From Flavobacteriaceae bacterium S0862 (GTDB lineage Bacteria > Bacteroidota > Bacteroidia > Flavobacteriales > Flavobacteriaceae), in NCBI GenBank assembly GCA_023015825.1, contig JALKAW010000006.1, positions 1-64,000 on the forward strand: 64,000 nucleotides of DNA, given 5' to 3'. Positions 15,792 through 24,047 of the stretch are shown here, piece by piece. Under the pieces are notes generated by a model, which searched no databases, was not told the DNA's origin, and was given only the letters and a program-made list of their open reading frames with translations. How positions within the stretch are numbered: position 1 is the stretch's first letter; each line of letters starts with the position of its first letter. Made by a program: the position numbers and the translations under genes.

Positions 15792-17816
15792 TTGTTTCGT
15801 TATTGTATTTTATTTATACTATTATTTTTTTCATTTTTTTGCTTTGCTCAAAGGGACAATCTCCAGCAGAAGTTAGATAGTATTGAGTCGCTAAGAAAAT
15901 TATCTAGAGATTCTAATCTAGACATGAAGCTTAGGTTAGAACACGCTCAAAACGCCAGTAAATTATCTTTAGAGACAAAATTAGATTCAACTATATTAAG
16001 AAGTAATATTATCCTATCATATATGTATTCAGATATGGATAAAGGAGATTTATATAAAAACACAAATCTTAAAAATTTAATCCTAGCTTCAAAGTTGAAC
16101 GATTCTGTAGCTATTGCAAACATAAATTATGGTCTTGGATATTTCTATTGGGAAGAAGCAAAAACTGATAGTGCATATTTTCATTTCTATAATGCCGAGA
16201 AAATGTTTAATGCTTTAGGCGATTTAAGAAAAGAGGGTGAAATACTGCTAAATATTGCCAATATTCAAGAAACGACTAAGGACTATACTGGAGGCGAAGC
16301 AACAGCCATAAGAGCAATATCACTTATGGAGACGTTGCCAACTACCGAAAGAAATTTAGACACTTTATGGGCACTTTATAATTTATTAGGAATTATTTCT
16401 GAACGGTTTGAGCAACGGGATCAAGCCTTAGAATATTACCAGAAAAGCTTAGATATTGCCAGTAAAATGGAATATCCGTTATTCTATGAATTTAATTCTA
16501 GAAATAATATTGCCTTTACCTTAAGAGAAAAAGGAGAGTTAAATACTGCCTTGGAAATGTTTCAAGAATTACTCGACGATAAACGATTAAAACAAATTTC
16601 ACCAGAATTGTTTGTTATCGTGATGGAAAATGATGCAACAACTAAATTCCTTAATAATAATCCAGATTTAAATAGTATTGAAAATCAATTTAGGGAAGCT
16701 TATAGAGTGGCTGATAGTATTAATGACCCAACAAGCAAAATAAATGTATTGGGAGATTGGGCTAATTTTTACTATGAAATTAATAGATATGAAGAAGCTT
16801 TAAAATTAAATACTGAAAATTATAATCTTGCTAAAGAGTCAGACAACAATGACGTAGTTTTAAAAGCTTTAAAGCTAATGTCACAACTTGAAGGAGGAGA
16901 AAAAGGAAAACAATATCTAGACCAATATATACATCTTAATGATAGCCTAATAAAAAACGAAAGAGCCTTTAGAAATAAATTTGCGAGGATAAGCTTTGAA
17001 GTAGATAAAATTGAAGCAGATAATGAACAGCTTTCAAGACAGACATTGATTTTAACAATAGTAACCATAGCACTGCTTTTTAGTATAGTGTTTATATATA
17101 TAATTATTACCCAAAGAGCGAGAAATAGAAAATTACAGTTTATTCAAAAACAGCAAGAAGCAAACGAAGAGATTTATAATTTAATGTTAGCACAACAAGA
17201 TAAAATTGAAGAAGGGAGAACACATGAGAAAAAACGAATTTCCGAAGAGTTGCATGATGGTATTTTAGGTAAGCTTTTTGGCACAAGATTAAGTCTAGAT
17301 AGCCTAAACTTGGTACAAACGGAAGAAGCTGCTAAAAATAGAAGCCATTATATAGACCAACTAAAGACTATAGAAACGGAAATTAGAAAAATATCTCATG
17401 ATTTAAATTCCGATTTTGTATCAGATTCGAGTTTTATAGACATCATAAAAGCATTAATAGAAACCCAAACCACAGCCTATAATTTAGAGTTCGAGTTCTC
17501 TAATGATGATGCCATAGATTGGGAGGAAATGCCGAACAAAACTAAAATTCACATATACAGAATGTTACAGGAAACAATGCAAAATATTTACAAACATGCT
17601 AATGCAAGCCTTGTAAAAATTAGTTTCCAACTAAAAAATAACGTAATTTTATGTGCCATTGAAGACAATGGTTCCGGCTTTAACGTCAATAAGGCCAGAA
17701 AAGGAATAGGCTTAAAAAACATTGACTCTAGAGTTAAAGAAATAGAAGGGAAAGCCGAAATATTTTCTAAAATTGATACTGGGACAACTATTAAAATATT
17801 TATTCCAGTCAAATAG
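15792..17816 (+). CDS. TPR-containing sensor histidine kinase (HisKA_3 type)
   Basis: A 674-aa two-component sensor. The chosen TTG start gives a clean signal peptide ending FCFAQ (~20); the first ATG would remove it. Residues ~80-390 are helical TPR-like repeats (ALEYYQKSLDIA, EEALKLNTENYNLA) on the periplasmic side. One membrane helix lies at ~424-443. A coiled linker leads to the dimerisation helix with EKKRISEELHDG (~482), whose His is the phosphoacceptor, and an HATPase_c domain with N box ETMQNIYKHA and G boxes EDNGSGFN and GIGLKNI. It pairs with the LuxR-type response regulator five bases downstream. The signal sensed is unknown. Confidence 0.9.
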   Translation: MFRYCILFILLFFSFFCFAQRDNLQQKLDSIESLRKLSRDSNLDMKLRLEHAQNASKLSLETKLDSTILRSNIILSYMYSDMDKGDLYKNTNLKNLILASKLNDSVAIANINYGLGYFYWEEAKTDSAYFHFYNAEKMFNALGDLRKEGEILLNIANIQETTKDYTGGEATAIRAISLMETLPTTERNLDTLWALYNLLGIISERFEQRDQALEYYQKSLDIASKMEYPLFYEFNSRNNIAFTLREKGELNTALEMFQELLDDKRLKQISPELFVIVMENDATTKFLNNNPDLNSIENQFREAYRVADSINDPTSKINVLGDWANFYYEINRYEEALKLNTENYNLAKESDNNDVVLKALKLMSQLEGGEKGKQYLDQYIHLNDSLIKNERAFRNKFARISFEVDKIEADNEQLSRQTLILTIVTIALLFSIVFIYIIITQRARNRKLQFIQKQQEANEEIYNLMLAQQDKIEEGRTHEKKRISEELHDGILGKLFGTRLSLDSLNLVQTEEAAKNRSHYIDQLKTIETEIRKISHDLNSDFVSDSSFIDIIKALIETQTTAYNLEFEFSNDDAIDWEEMPNKTKIHIYRMLQETMQNIYKHANASLVKISFQLKNNVILCAIEDNGSGFNVNKARKGIGLKNIDSRVKEIEGKAEIFSKIDTGTTIKIFIPVK

Positions 17817-17821
17817 CTATT

Positions 17822-18493
17822 ATGGAGCAGCATTTAAAAATACTAATGGTCGATGATCACCCAATGATTATTGAAGGTTACCAAATGACTTTGGTTGCTA
17901 CAAAAAAACCACATCAGCATTTAGATATAGATATTGCGCACGATTGTGATATGGCAAATGAGCTAATTTTAAAAGCAGCAAAAAACGAACCTTATGATAT
18001 ATGCTTTTTTGATATAAGCTTACCAGCTTCAAAAGATGGTTTAATTACATCTGGAGAAGATTTAGCCAAAATAGCTAGAGTTTATTTGCCAGATGCGAAA
18101 GTGATTATACTTACCATGTTTAATGAGTCTTTCAGAATTTTAAACATCATTAAAGGTATAAATCCAGAAGGTTTGCTAATTAAAAGCGATTTAACGTCTA
18201 GCGAATTAGCAGAAGCATTTCAACATATATTATCCAGCCCTCCATATTATAGTAGTACGGTCAATACTTTTTTAAACACAGCTATAACAAGTGACATCTA
18301 TTTAGATGAAACTAATAGAAAAATCCTTCATTTATTATCTCAAGGAATAAAAACAAAATCCCTTAAAGAGCATATAGATTTATCTATGAGCGCCATTGAA
18401 AAACGTAAAAAACACTTAAAATTATTATTTGACGTTGAAGATGGTAAAGATGAAACTTTATTAAAAGAAGCAAGACAAAAAGGCTTTTTGTAA
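17822..18493 (+). CDS. NarL/LuxR-family response regulator
   Basis: A 223-aa DNA-binding response regulator, partner of the kinase just upstream. The receiver domain shows the acidic pair in VDDHP (~11), the phosphoacceptor Asp in FFDISLP (~62), a Thr in ILTMF (~98) and a conserved Lys in LIKSD (~120). The C-terminal helix-turn-helix (~160-205, RKILHLLSQGIKTKSLKEHI then SAIEKRKKHL) is of the LuxR/GerE type. A 13-bp perfect inverted repeat 94 bases after its stop codon is a candidate target. Confidence 0.88.
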   Translation: MEQHLKILMVDDHPMIIEGYQMTLVATKKPHQHLDIDIAHDCDMANELILKAAKNEPYDICFFDISLPASKDGLITSGEDLAKIARVYLPDAKVIILTMFNESFRILNIIKGINPEGLLIKSDLTSSELAEAFQHILSSPPYYSSTVNTFLNTAITSDIYLDETNRKILHLLSQGIKTKSLKEHIDLSMSAIEKRKKHLKLLFDVEDGKDETLLKEARQKGFL

Positions 18494-18586
18494 TAAGTGC
18501 GTAAACCTATTCGTACTTAAATGTTAAAATTTACTTTTTCCACATAAAAAAATCCTCCATAATCACTAGTCATTGTTTAATATTAC

Positions 18587-18617
18587 GGTTTTACCGTAGT
18601 AAGTCTACGGTAAAACC
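18587..18617 (+). promoter_or_regulatory. 13-bp perfect inverted repeat, candidate operator
   Basis: GGTTTTACCGTAG (18587-18599) and CTACGGTAAAACC (18605-18617) are exact reverse complements around a 5-base spacer. No T-run follows, so it is not a terminator. Its centre lies about 54 bases before the start expected from the TATATTTG at 18643, where an activator would bind. Confidence 0.55.
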
Positions 18618-18642
18618 ACAACAAAATTTTTGTACTCTTACT

Positions 18643-18650
18643 TATATTTG
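18643..18650 (+). promoter_or_regulatory. Bacteroidetes -7 element TATATTTG
   Basis: A perfect TAnnTTTG with no TTTG at the normal -33 spacing, which suggests dependence on an activator at the upstream inverted repeat. It points into a short stretch without an open frame that ends in a strong terminator. Confidence 0.45.
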
Positions 18651-18655
18651 GAAAG

Positions 18656-18750
18656 ACAACAAAGAATTAAAATTATCCCTCTAATTTATTTGTTGAATTA
18701 ATAGCAATTGACACGCCTTATGACTAACTCTGTTGGTCATAAGGTTTTTG
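18656..18750 (+). ncRNA. Candidate small RNA of about 95 nt
   Basis: Sequence between a perfect -7 element and an intrinsic terminator (CCTTATGAC 18716-18724 with GTCATAAGG 18736-18744, then a T-run). No ATG start is present in between. The transcript would begin near 18656 and end near 18750, just before the convergent DUF456 gene. The terminator alone could belong to the response-regulator gene, so this is a prediction from layout only. Confidence 0.35.
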
Positions 18751-18751
18751 T
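18716..18751 (+). terminator. Strong intrinsic terminator
   Basis: A nine-bp perfect stem with an 11-base loop, followed by TTTTTGTTTT. It ends the response-regulator operon and/or the candidate small RNA before the convergent gene ending at 18753. Confidence 0.75.
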
Positions 18752-18752
18752 T

Positions 18753-19250
18753 TTAAAATAAGTCACTTTTGTATTCCCAGACTTTCATGAAGAAGAGTCC
18801 TAAATAAATCACTGCAAAAATAAATTTCAGAAAAGTAGAGGTTAAAAATCCAAGAAAAGACCCAAAAGCAGCTTTTAAAGCTACGTCTTTATCATTCTTA
18901 TTGATGAGTTCTCCAATTAAAGCACCTACAAAAGCACCAATAATAATTCCAAACGGAATAGGGGAAAACAAACCAACCAAGAGCCCAATGGTGGTACCAA
19001 TCATACCATATCTACTACCTCCAAATCTTTTGGTTCCCAAAGCAGGAATAAAATAATCTAATAACCAAATTAAAATTGCTATAGCGAGCCATATCACAAG
19101 AAACGTCCAATTCATGGGTATGGCATCTGTGAGATGCAAAATTAGAAGCCCAAACCAACTCGTTAAAGGCCCTGGTAATATGGGTAAGAAACTACCTATA
19201 ATGCCTAAAAGCATAAATAGTGCAGCAACAAAAACTAGAAATATATCCAT
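18753..19250 (-). CDS. DUF456 family membrane protein
   Basis: A 165-aa membrane protein with four to five helices and the glycine-rich signature of the DUF456 family: IGSFLPILPGPLTSW near the N-terminus, then FGGSRYGMIGTTIGLLVG and IIGAFVGALIGEL. The function of the family is unknown. It is a single gene, convergent with the response-regulator operon, and nothing in the flanks suggests a pathway. Confidence 0.85.
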   Translation of the reverse strand: MDIFLVFVAALFMLLGIIGSFLPILPGPLTSWFGLLILHLTDAIPMNWTFLVIWLAIAILIWLLDYFIPALGTKRFGGSRYGMIGTTIGLLVGLFSPIPFGIIIGAFVGALIGELINKNDKDVALKAAFGSFLGFLTSTFLKFIFAVIYLGLFFMKVWEYKSDLF

Positions 19251-19405
19251 TAATTATCTATGTCATTAATACTGAATGTATGACGAAGACATAGCTTAAA
19301 TGTTACATTTTTTTTTGAACAAAAGTTGGTTAAACTAAAATAAGAAAAGCACATGAAGGGCGATAAATTTAAAAAAATCGTACTTTTCCACTTCAGTTTT
19401 TAACA

Positions 19406-19882
19406 ATGAAGTATCTAAAGTTTTTAATTCTTATTGTTTGCTTGTCATCTTGCGATTATTTCGACAAGAAAAAAGTGAATTCTCAAGACATTGTTAAAGA
19501 AGAATTAGAAACGTTTAACTGGAACAAGGTAGATGAATACCCTTCATTTGATGTTTGTAGTTCATCAGACACCAAGGAGCTTCGTAAACAATGTTTTCAA
19601 GCAACACTTACCAACCATATCACTTCGCAATTAGCATTAAGAAAAATTGTAGTTACAGAAGATTTAAATGATACGATAGAGATGTCTTTTGTTATTTCTG
19701 AGAAAGGAAACTTAAGTGTTTTAAATATTAAAAGTAATCCAAAAATCACTTCTCAAATCCCAGAAATAAACATATTTTTAACCGAGAGTTTGTCTAATTT
19801 ACCTAAAATATCTCCAGCAATAAAACGAGGACAACAGGTTAAAACGGAATTTAAAATTCCAATAATAATTAAGGTAGAGTAA
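19406..19882 (+). CDS. TonB C-terminal-like lipoprotein
   Basis: A 158-aa lipoprotein (signal with LSSC, Cys at ~16). The mature part resembles the C-terminal domain of TonB-type energy transducers as seen in many flavobacterial lipoproteins: a beta-strand 'FVISEKGNLSVLNIKSN', a helix, then LPKISPAIKRGQQVKTEFKIPI. It lacks the membrane anchor and proline-rich spanner of TonB, so it is not a normal transducer. The precise role is unknown. It converges with the BI-1 gene and has no intervening space. Confidence 0.7.
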   Translation: MKYLKFLILIVCLSSCDYFDKKKVNSQDIVKEELETFNWNKVDEYPSFDVCSSSDTKELRKQCFQATLTNHITSQLALRKIVVTEDLNDTIEMSFVISEKGNLSVLNIKSNPKITSQIPEINIFLTESLSNLPKISPAIKRGQQVKTEFKIPIIIKVE

Positions 19883-20623
19883 TTAGAACTTAACGGCGAA
19901 TGTTCGCATGAGTCTTAAAATTTCTGTGTACAACCAAACAAGTGATACCAATAAGCCCCAAGTAGCAATCCACTCTTTGTATTTGTCGGCTTTGTTCTTG
20001 TGTTTTTCAATATAATCAAAGTCCAATAACAATGTAAATGCGGCAACAATAGCAGCAATAACATTAAACACTATCGCTACCCATGATGTTCCCCAAATAA
20101 ATGTTTTAATGCCAAATAGGCTCAATACAAACGATATCAAATAAACAATCATAATCGAAAAAGCAGCAGTAAATATAACACTTCTAAGCTTTTTGGTAAC
20201 TATAATAATTCGTGTTTGGTATAACACTAGAATGGTAAAAAAAGTAACAATAGTGACACCAATGGCTTGAAATGGTAATTCAGGAAATTTAGCTTTAATA
20301 AAAGCACTAAAGCCACCTAAAAAACAGCCTTTAGCAACGGCATATAATGGCACTAAAAAATGAGCCCAATGTTGTCTAACAGAAATAACGATACTTATTA
20401 CAATGGCAGCCAACATACCACCAATTGTAAACCACCTAACTTTAATACCATTGTCGAATAATTTCCAAACAAAAGCAGTTATTACAGCAATAATTAAAAT
20501 GCAGACCATTGATTTAACAATAATACCACGAATACTCATGGTTTTTGAAGTGTTAGAGTTGTTTTCCCAGAAATAATTTGAGAATGCAGGATTAGATGTT
20601 TTGTAGTTGGATAGTTTTTGCAT
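19883..20623 (-). CDS. Bax inhibitor-1/YccA family membrane protein
   Basis: A 246-aa protein with seven hydrophobic helices after a soluble N-terminus of ~30 residues. It has the bacterial BI-1-like arrangement, including the late GTSWVAIVFNVIAAIVAAFTLLLDFD block whose acidic residues contribute to the family's pH-sensitive calcium leak. It is the last gene of a three-gene minus-strand set (LPG-synthase-like, GT2, BI-1) with 17 bases to its neighbour. The physiological role in bacteria is uncertain. Confidence 0.85.
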   Translation of the reverse strand: MQKLSNYKTSNPAFSNYFWENNSNTSKTMSIRGIIVKSMVCILIIAVITAFVWKLFDNGIKVRWFTIGGMLAAIVISIVISVRQHWAHFLVPLYAVAKGCFLGGFSAFIKAKFPELPFQAIGVTIVTFFTILVLYQTRIIIVTKKLRSVIFTAAFSIMIVYLISFVLSLFGIKTFIWGTSWVAIVFNVIAAIVAAFTLLLDFDYIEKHKNKADKYKEWIATWGLLVSLVWLYTEILRLMRTFAVKF

Positions 20624-20640
20624 ATCGATTGGAAAGATAC

Positions 20641-21765
20641 TTATTTTTTAAAACTTCTACCTTTCCATTTATATTTTGAGAACATCGCTTTATAAGCAAT
20701 AAATACAAAAAAAAATGGATATAGTAGACCACTAAAAAAATAACTACTTAAAAGACTAGTTTGGCTAAAGAACTTTGCTGATTTAGCTATTAGCATATAG
20801 TCAACAGATAATTTGAGTATTAAAAACCCAACAAAATAAAGCCAGTTAAAAAGACCAAAAACACTTAAAAAAAGTGTAATAACAATTAATGCATTCATTA
20901 ATAAAACTAATAAACCTACAAATTTTCCAAAAGTGTTTTTATAATTACTGGTTTTGGCAGCCCATCGAATGCGCTGTTGAATAAGATTAGACAAAGAGTT
21001 TTCAGCTTTAGAATATACAATGCTGTTTTTAGATTTCAAGTATTTTACCAATTTAGGATATTTTTTCACCGCTTTTTCAAGCAAGAAAATATCATCGCCG
21101 CTAGCTATATCATTATTATTATCAAAGCCTTTAAGTTCTTCAAATAAATCTTTTCGATATAATAAATTGGCACCATTACACAAAAAAGGCAATGAAAGCC
21201 CAAAGCCAGCAGTAGTTGCAGCCTGAAGACTTAAAACATCCAAGGTTTGAAATTGCTTGAAAAAAGCCTCTGACGATGTGTAAGTTAATGGAGCAACAAT
21301 CATCGCTACATCCTCACTGTTTATAAATGAATTGCATGTTTCAAGCCATTTATTTGGAACTTCGCAATCGGCATCTGTGGTTGCAATCCAGTAGTATTTA
21401 GCTTTATTAATAGCTGTGGTAATAGCATCTTTTTTTGGTGAATTTGTTAAACGTTTGTTTTTAATGATTTGAAAATCTAATTGCGAACAACTTAATAATA
21501 GTGAGCATAATTCTACCGAATTATCAGTAGAATCATCATCCACAAAAATCACTTCAAAATGATTCTTGGAGTAGTTTAAATTCTCTAGAGACTTGATTAA
21601 ATCTGGAAGGTTTTCTTCTTCATTTCTAAAAGGAACAATAATGGTAAAACGCGTTAGATTCCTTAAAAAAGATTCCTCGAAAGGTTGGACTCTGTTAAAC
21701 CCAATAATAAAAAGGCCTATTAATAGGGCATATAAAATGGTTGTAATTATAATGATAAAAATCAT
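20641..21765 (-). CDS. Family 2 glycosyltransferase, membrane-bound
   Basis: A 374-aa GT-A glycosyltransferase. It has an N-terminal membrane helix, then the GT2 start TIIVPFRNEEENL (~37), the nucleotide-binding VIFVDDDS (~73), the metal-binding TDADC (~131) and QQRIRWAAK (~265, the QxxRW-like motif of processive enzymes). Three hydrophobic segments follow. It adds a sugar from a nucleotide donor to a lipid or polysaccharide. It is immediately downstream of a flippase-like gene, which suggests joint work in the envelope. The product is unknown. Confidence 0.85.
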   Translation of the reverse strand: MIFIIIITTILYALLIGLFIIGFNRVQPFEESFLRNLTRFTIIVPFRNEEENLPDLIKSLENLNYSKNHFEVIFVDDDSTDNSVELCSLLLSCSQLDFQIIKNKRLTNSPKKDAITTAINKAKYYWIATTDADCEVPNKWLETCNSFINSEDVAMIVAPLTYTSSEAFFKQFQTLDVLSLQAATTAGFGLSLPFLCNGANLLYRKDLFEELKGFDNNNDIASGDDIFLLEKAVKKYPKLVKYLKSKNSIVYSKAENSLSNLIQQRIRWAAKTSNYKNTFGKFVGLLVLLMNALIVITLFLSVFGLFNWLYFVGFLILKLSVDYMLIAKSAKFFSQTSLLSSYFFSGLLYPFFFVFIAYKAMFSKYKWKGRSFKK

Positions 21766-22743
21766 TTAGTCATCAAAGTTAGAAGCTAGTGGCAAATTAA
21801 AATTAAGCACATAGTAACTTCCAAAAATACTTGTAAGCACAAAATTTAATAGCCACATTAATGTAGTAACGCACAAAATGGTAATATTATTGATGTCGGC
21901 AAAGCCAAAGACGTACAAAGCGACACTTCCCTTAACGACAACATCAAAAATAAATATGGTTGGTATTATGGAAACCACTAAATACATGGTGCTTATTAAA
22001 ACCATAGCATCTATGTATGTGATGTCTACTCCAAACAACACAAACAAATAATAAAATTGAAATGAAAAAATCACATATCGAAAGAGTGATAGCAATATAT
22101 TTTTAATATGCATTTTTGCAGAGAGTCCTTTAACAAAAGCCCATATTTTTGAAAATGAAAACCCTTTAATTTGAAATCGTTTATGTGATACACCAACACT
22201 AATAGCAACAATACCTATTAAAGTGTAAGTGAGTAACCGCACTAATTTGTAATAAGAAATATCGACCTCATATTGAGAAGTAAACATAAAAACACCAACG
22301 ATTCCGAACAAAAGTGTTATAAGCATTTGAGATATATTCCCAATTAAATTCAAGAGGACTACTTTTTTTTTCAGCTGTCCACTAAAATAGATAGTTTTAG
22401 CGGCATAATCTCCAATTCTATTAGGAGTAAATAAAGACGCTGTGTGCGAAGCTAGACTCTGTTTTTGCGCTTCAAAAAAAGAAATTTTAGAGATAGAATT
22501 TACTAGATTTTGCCATTTTATAATTTCAAAAAACCAATTAAAAAAGGTTAAAAACAGTAGAAAAATGATGTTTTTAAGCGAAAAAGCATTGTTTTTGGAT
22601 AAAAAATCAATAAATGTGGAAAAATCTAATTCATCATTATTTGTAAGTTTATTGTAAATAAAATAGGAAGCACCAACAACTATACTTAACTTAATAAGTA
22701 CAAAAAAGAATTGCTTAGTTTTGTATGGAAGTCCGCTAATCAT
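21766..22743 (-). CDS. Lysylphosphatidylglycerol-synthase TM-like (UPF0104) membrane protein
   Basis: A 325-aa integral membrane protein with eight or so helices, resembling the flippase-like membrane domain of MprF/UPF0104 proteins. The family hallmarks ASHTASLFTPNRIGDYAAK (~93-111) and a distal PTIFIFDVVVKGSVAL segment are visible. No C-terminal aminoacyl-transfer domain is present. It is co-transcribed with the GT2 gene (adjacent stop and start). Members of this family move or modify lipids. The substrate is unknown. Confidence 0.75.
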   Translation of the reverse strand: MISGLPYKTKQFFFVLIKLSIVVGASYFIYNKLTNNDELDFSTFIDFLSKNNAFSLKNIIFLLFLTFFNWFFEIIKWQNLVNSISKISFFEAQKQSLASHTASLFTPNRIGDYAAKTIYFSGQLKKKVVLLNLIGNISQMLITLLFGIVGVFMFTSQYEVDISYYKLVRLLTYTLIGIVAISVGVSHKRFQIKGFSFSKIWAFVKGLSAKMHIKNILLSLFRYVIFSFQFYYLFVLFGVDITYIDAMVLISTMYLVVSIIPTIFIFDVVVKGSVALYVFGFADINNITILCVTTLMWLLNFVLTSIFGSYYVLNFNLPLASNFDD

Positions 22744-22772
22744 TTTGTCACAAATTAAAACTATTATTGTAA

Positions 22773-23417
22773 ATGACCTTTATAAAAAATAAATATAAAA
22801 GACCTTTACTTTGTTTATTCCTTTTTAGTGCGATGTCCTTTAGTTTTGCTCAAGGTGATACTGAAAAAATCCGATTACAACTAGCATTGGGTATAAACAA
22901 CCCAATTGACAATGTTGAAAACGATGGTTATTATGCTAAAGACATCAATTTGCCAACCATTAACTTTGGGATTAGATATATGTTTAAGCCTAACAAATTG
23001 GGAGCAAAACTAGACGTTGGCTATAATAGGTCAAAAAGTGATGTAGGGTCTTTAGAGTTTAAACTTAATTACACACGCGTTAATGCACAGATTATGTACG
23101 ATTTTTACGATTTGTTGAATTTCTTGCCACAAGAAATGACTATTCAAGCACATGTTGGACCAGGAATTAGCTTTACAAAACCCTTATTAAATGACTCTGA
23201 AAACACGTATACCTATTTAAATGGATTAGTAGGGTTGGATGTATACTATAGTTTATCGCGTAAGTTGTCTCTTTTTGTGGATGTTGCTTATGCAAAAAGC
23301 TTTACAAGTAAAAACAAATATGATCTGTTTGCAGATGGTTTCTCATTTAACGGAGATTTAGTGTATGCGACTGTAGGACTTTCAGTGGCTTTAAGTGGTT
23401 GTAGATATTGTGATTAA
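22773..23417 (+). CDS. Outer-membrane beta-barrel protein
   Basis: A 214-aa exported protein with a signal peptide ending SFSFAQ (~27), followed by alternating amphipathic beta strands: [36 protein letters not shown] and [13 protein letters not shown]. Such eight-stranded barrels are common in Bacteroidetes outer membranes. No binding motif is visible. Its ATG lies only 29 bases from the divergent LPG-synthase-like gene, and its TAA overlaps the ruvC ATG by one base. Confidence 0.75.
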   Translation: MTFIKNKYKRPLLCLFLFSAMSFSFAQGDTEKIRLQLALGINNPIDNVENDGYYAKDINLPTINFGIRYMFKPNKLGAKLDVGYNRSKSDVGSLEFKLNYTRVNAQIMYDFYDLLNFLPQEMTIQAHVGPGISFTKPLLNDSENTYTYLNGLVGLDVYYSLSRKLSLFVDVAYAKSFTSKNKYDLFADGFSFNGDLVYATVGLSVALSGCRYCD

Positions 23418-23974
23418 TGGATAATAAAGAGCGAATTATATTGGGCATTGACCCTGGAACAACTATTATGGGTTTTGGACTCATAAAAGTGGTTGGTAAA
23501 AAAATGCAGTTTATGCAACTTAATGAACTCAGTTTGAAAAAATATGATGATCATTACTTAAAACTAAAACTCATTTTTGAACGTACCATAGAACTTATAG
23601 ATACCCATCATCCAGATGAGATAGCTATTGAAGCGCCTTTTTTTGGAAAGAACGTACAAAGTATGCTCAAATTAGGAAGAGCGCAAGGAGTTGCCATGGC
23701 AGCAGGATTATCACGACAAATTCCAATTACTGAATATTTACCAAAAAAGATTAAAATGGCTATTACCGGAAATGGTAATGCTAGTAAAGAACAAGTTGCA
23801 AAAATGCTGCAAAGCACCTTAGGATTAAAGACCTTACCAAAAAATCTAGATGCAACTGATGGTTTAGCAGCAGCTGTGTGTCATTTTTATAATTCAGGAA
23901 AAGTAACGGTTGGTAAAAGTTATTCTGGCTGGGAAAGCTTTGTAAAAAACAATGAAAAAAGAATAAAAAAGTAG
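23417..23974 (+). CDS. ruvC: Crossover junction endodeoxyribonuclease RuvC
   Basis: A 185-aa Holliday-junction resolvase. It cuts four-way DNA junctions symmetrically, working with RuvAB in recombinational repair. The RNase-H fold starts with [13 protein letters not shown] (~9), supplying the first catalytic Asp. The others lie in [11 protein letters not shown] (Glu ~73) and [12 protein letters not shown] (~150-160). The length is normal. It is followed at once by a palindromic repeat and hemW. Confidence 0.95.
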   Translation: MDNKERIILGIDPGTTIMGFGLIKVVGKKMQFMQLNELSLKKYDDHYLKLKLIFERTIELIDTHHPDEIAIEAPFFGKNVQSMLKLGRAQGVAMAAGLSRQIPITEYLPKKIKMAITGNGNASKEQVAKMLQSTLGLKTLPKNLDATDGLAAAVCHFYNSGKVTVGKSYSGWESFVKNNEKRIKK

Positions 23975-23980
23975 CTGTAT

Positions 23981-24047
23981 TGTCATTCCTGCGAAGGTAG
24001 GAATCCACATTTTTAACCTTAAATTTTAAATCATCGCAGGAATCTAC
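23981..24047 (+). repeat. REP-like palindromic element at the hemW start
   Basis: ATTCCT (23985-23990) and AGGAAT (23999-24004) form a short hairpin. A longer perfect 10-bp inverted repeat joins ATTCCTGCGA (23985-23994) to TCGCAGGAAT (24034-24043). The right arm runs into the first codons of hemW. The outer sequence (TGTCATTCCTGCGAAGG) is of the kind found as dispersed palindromes in many bacteria; no second copy is seen in this window. Confidence 0.6.
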
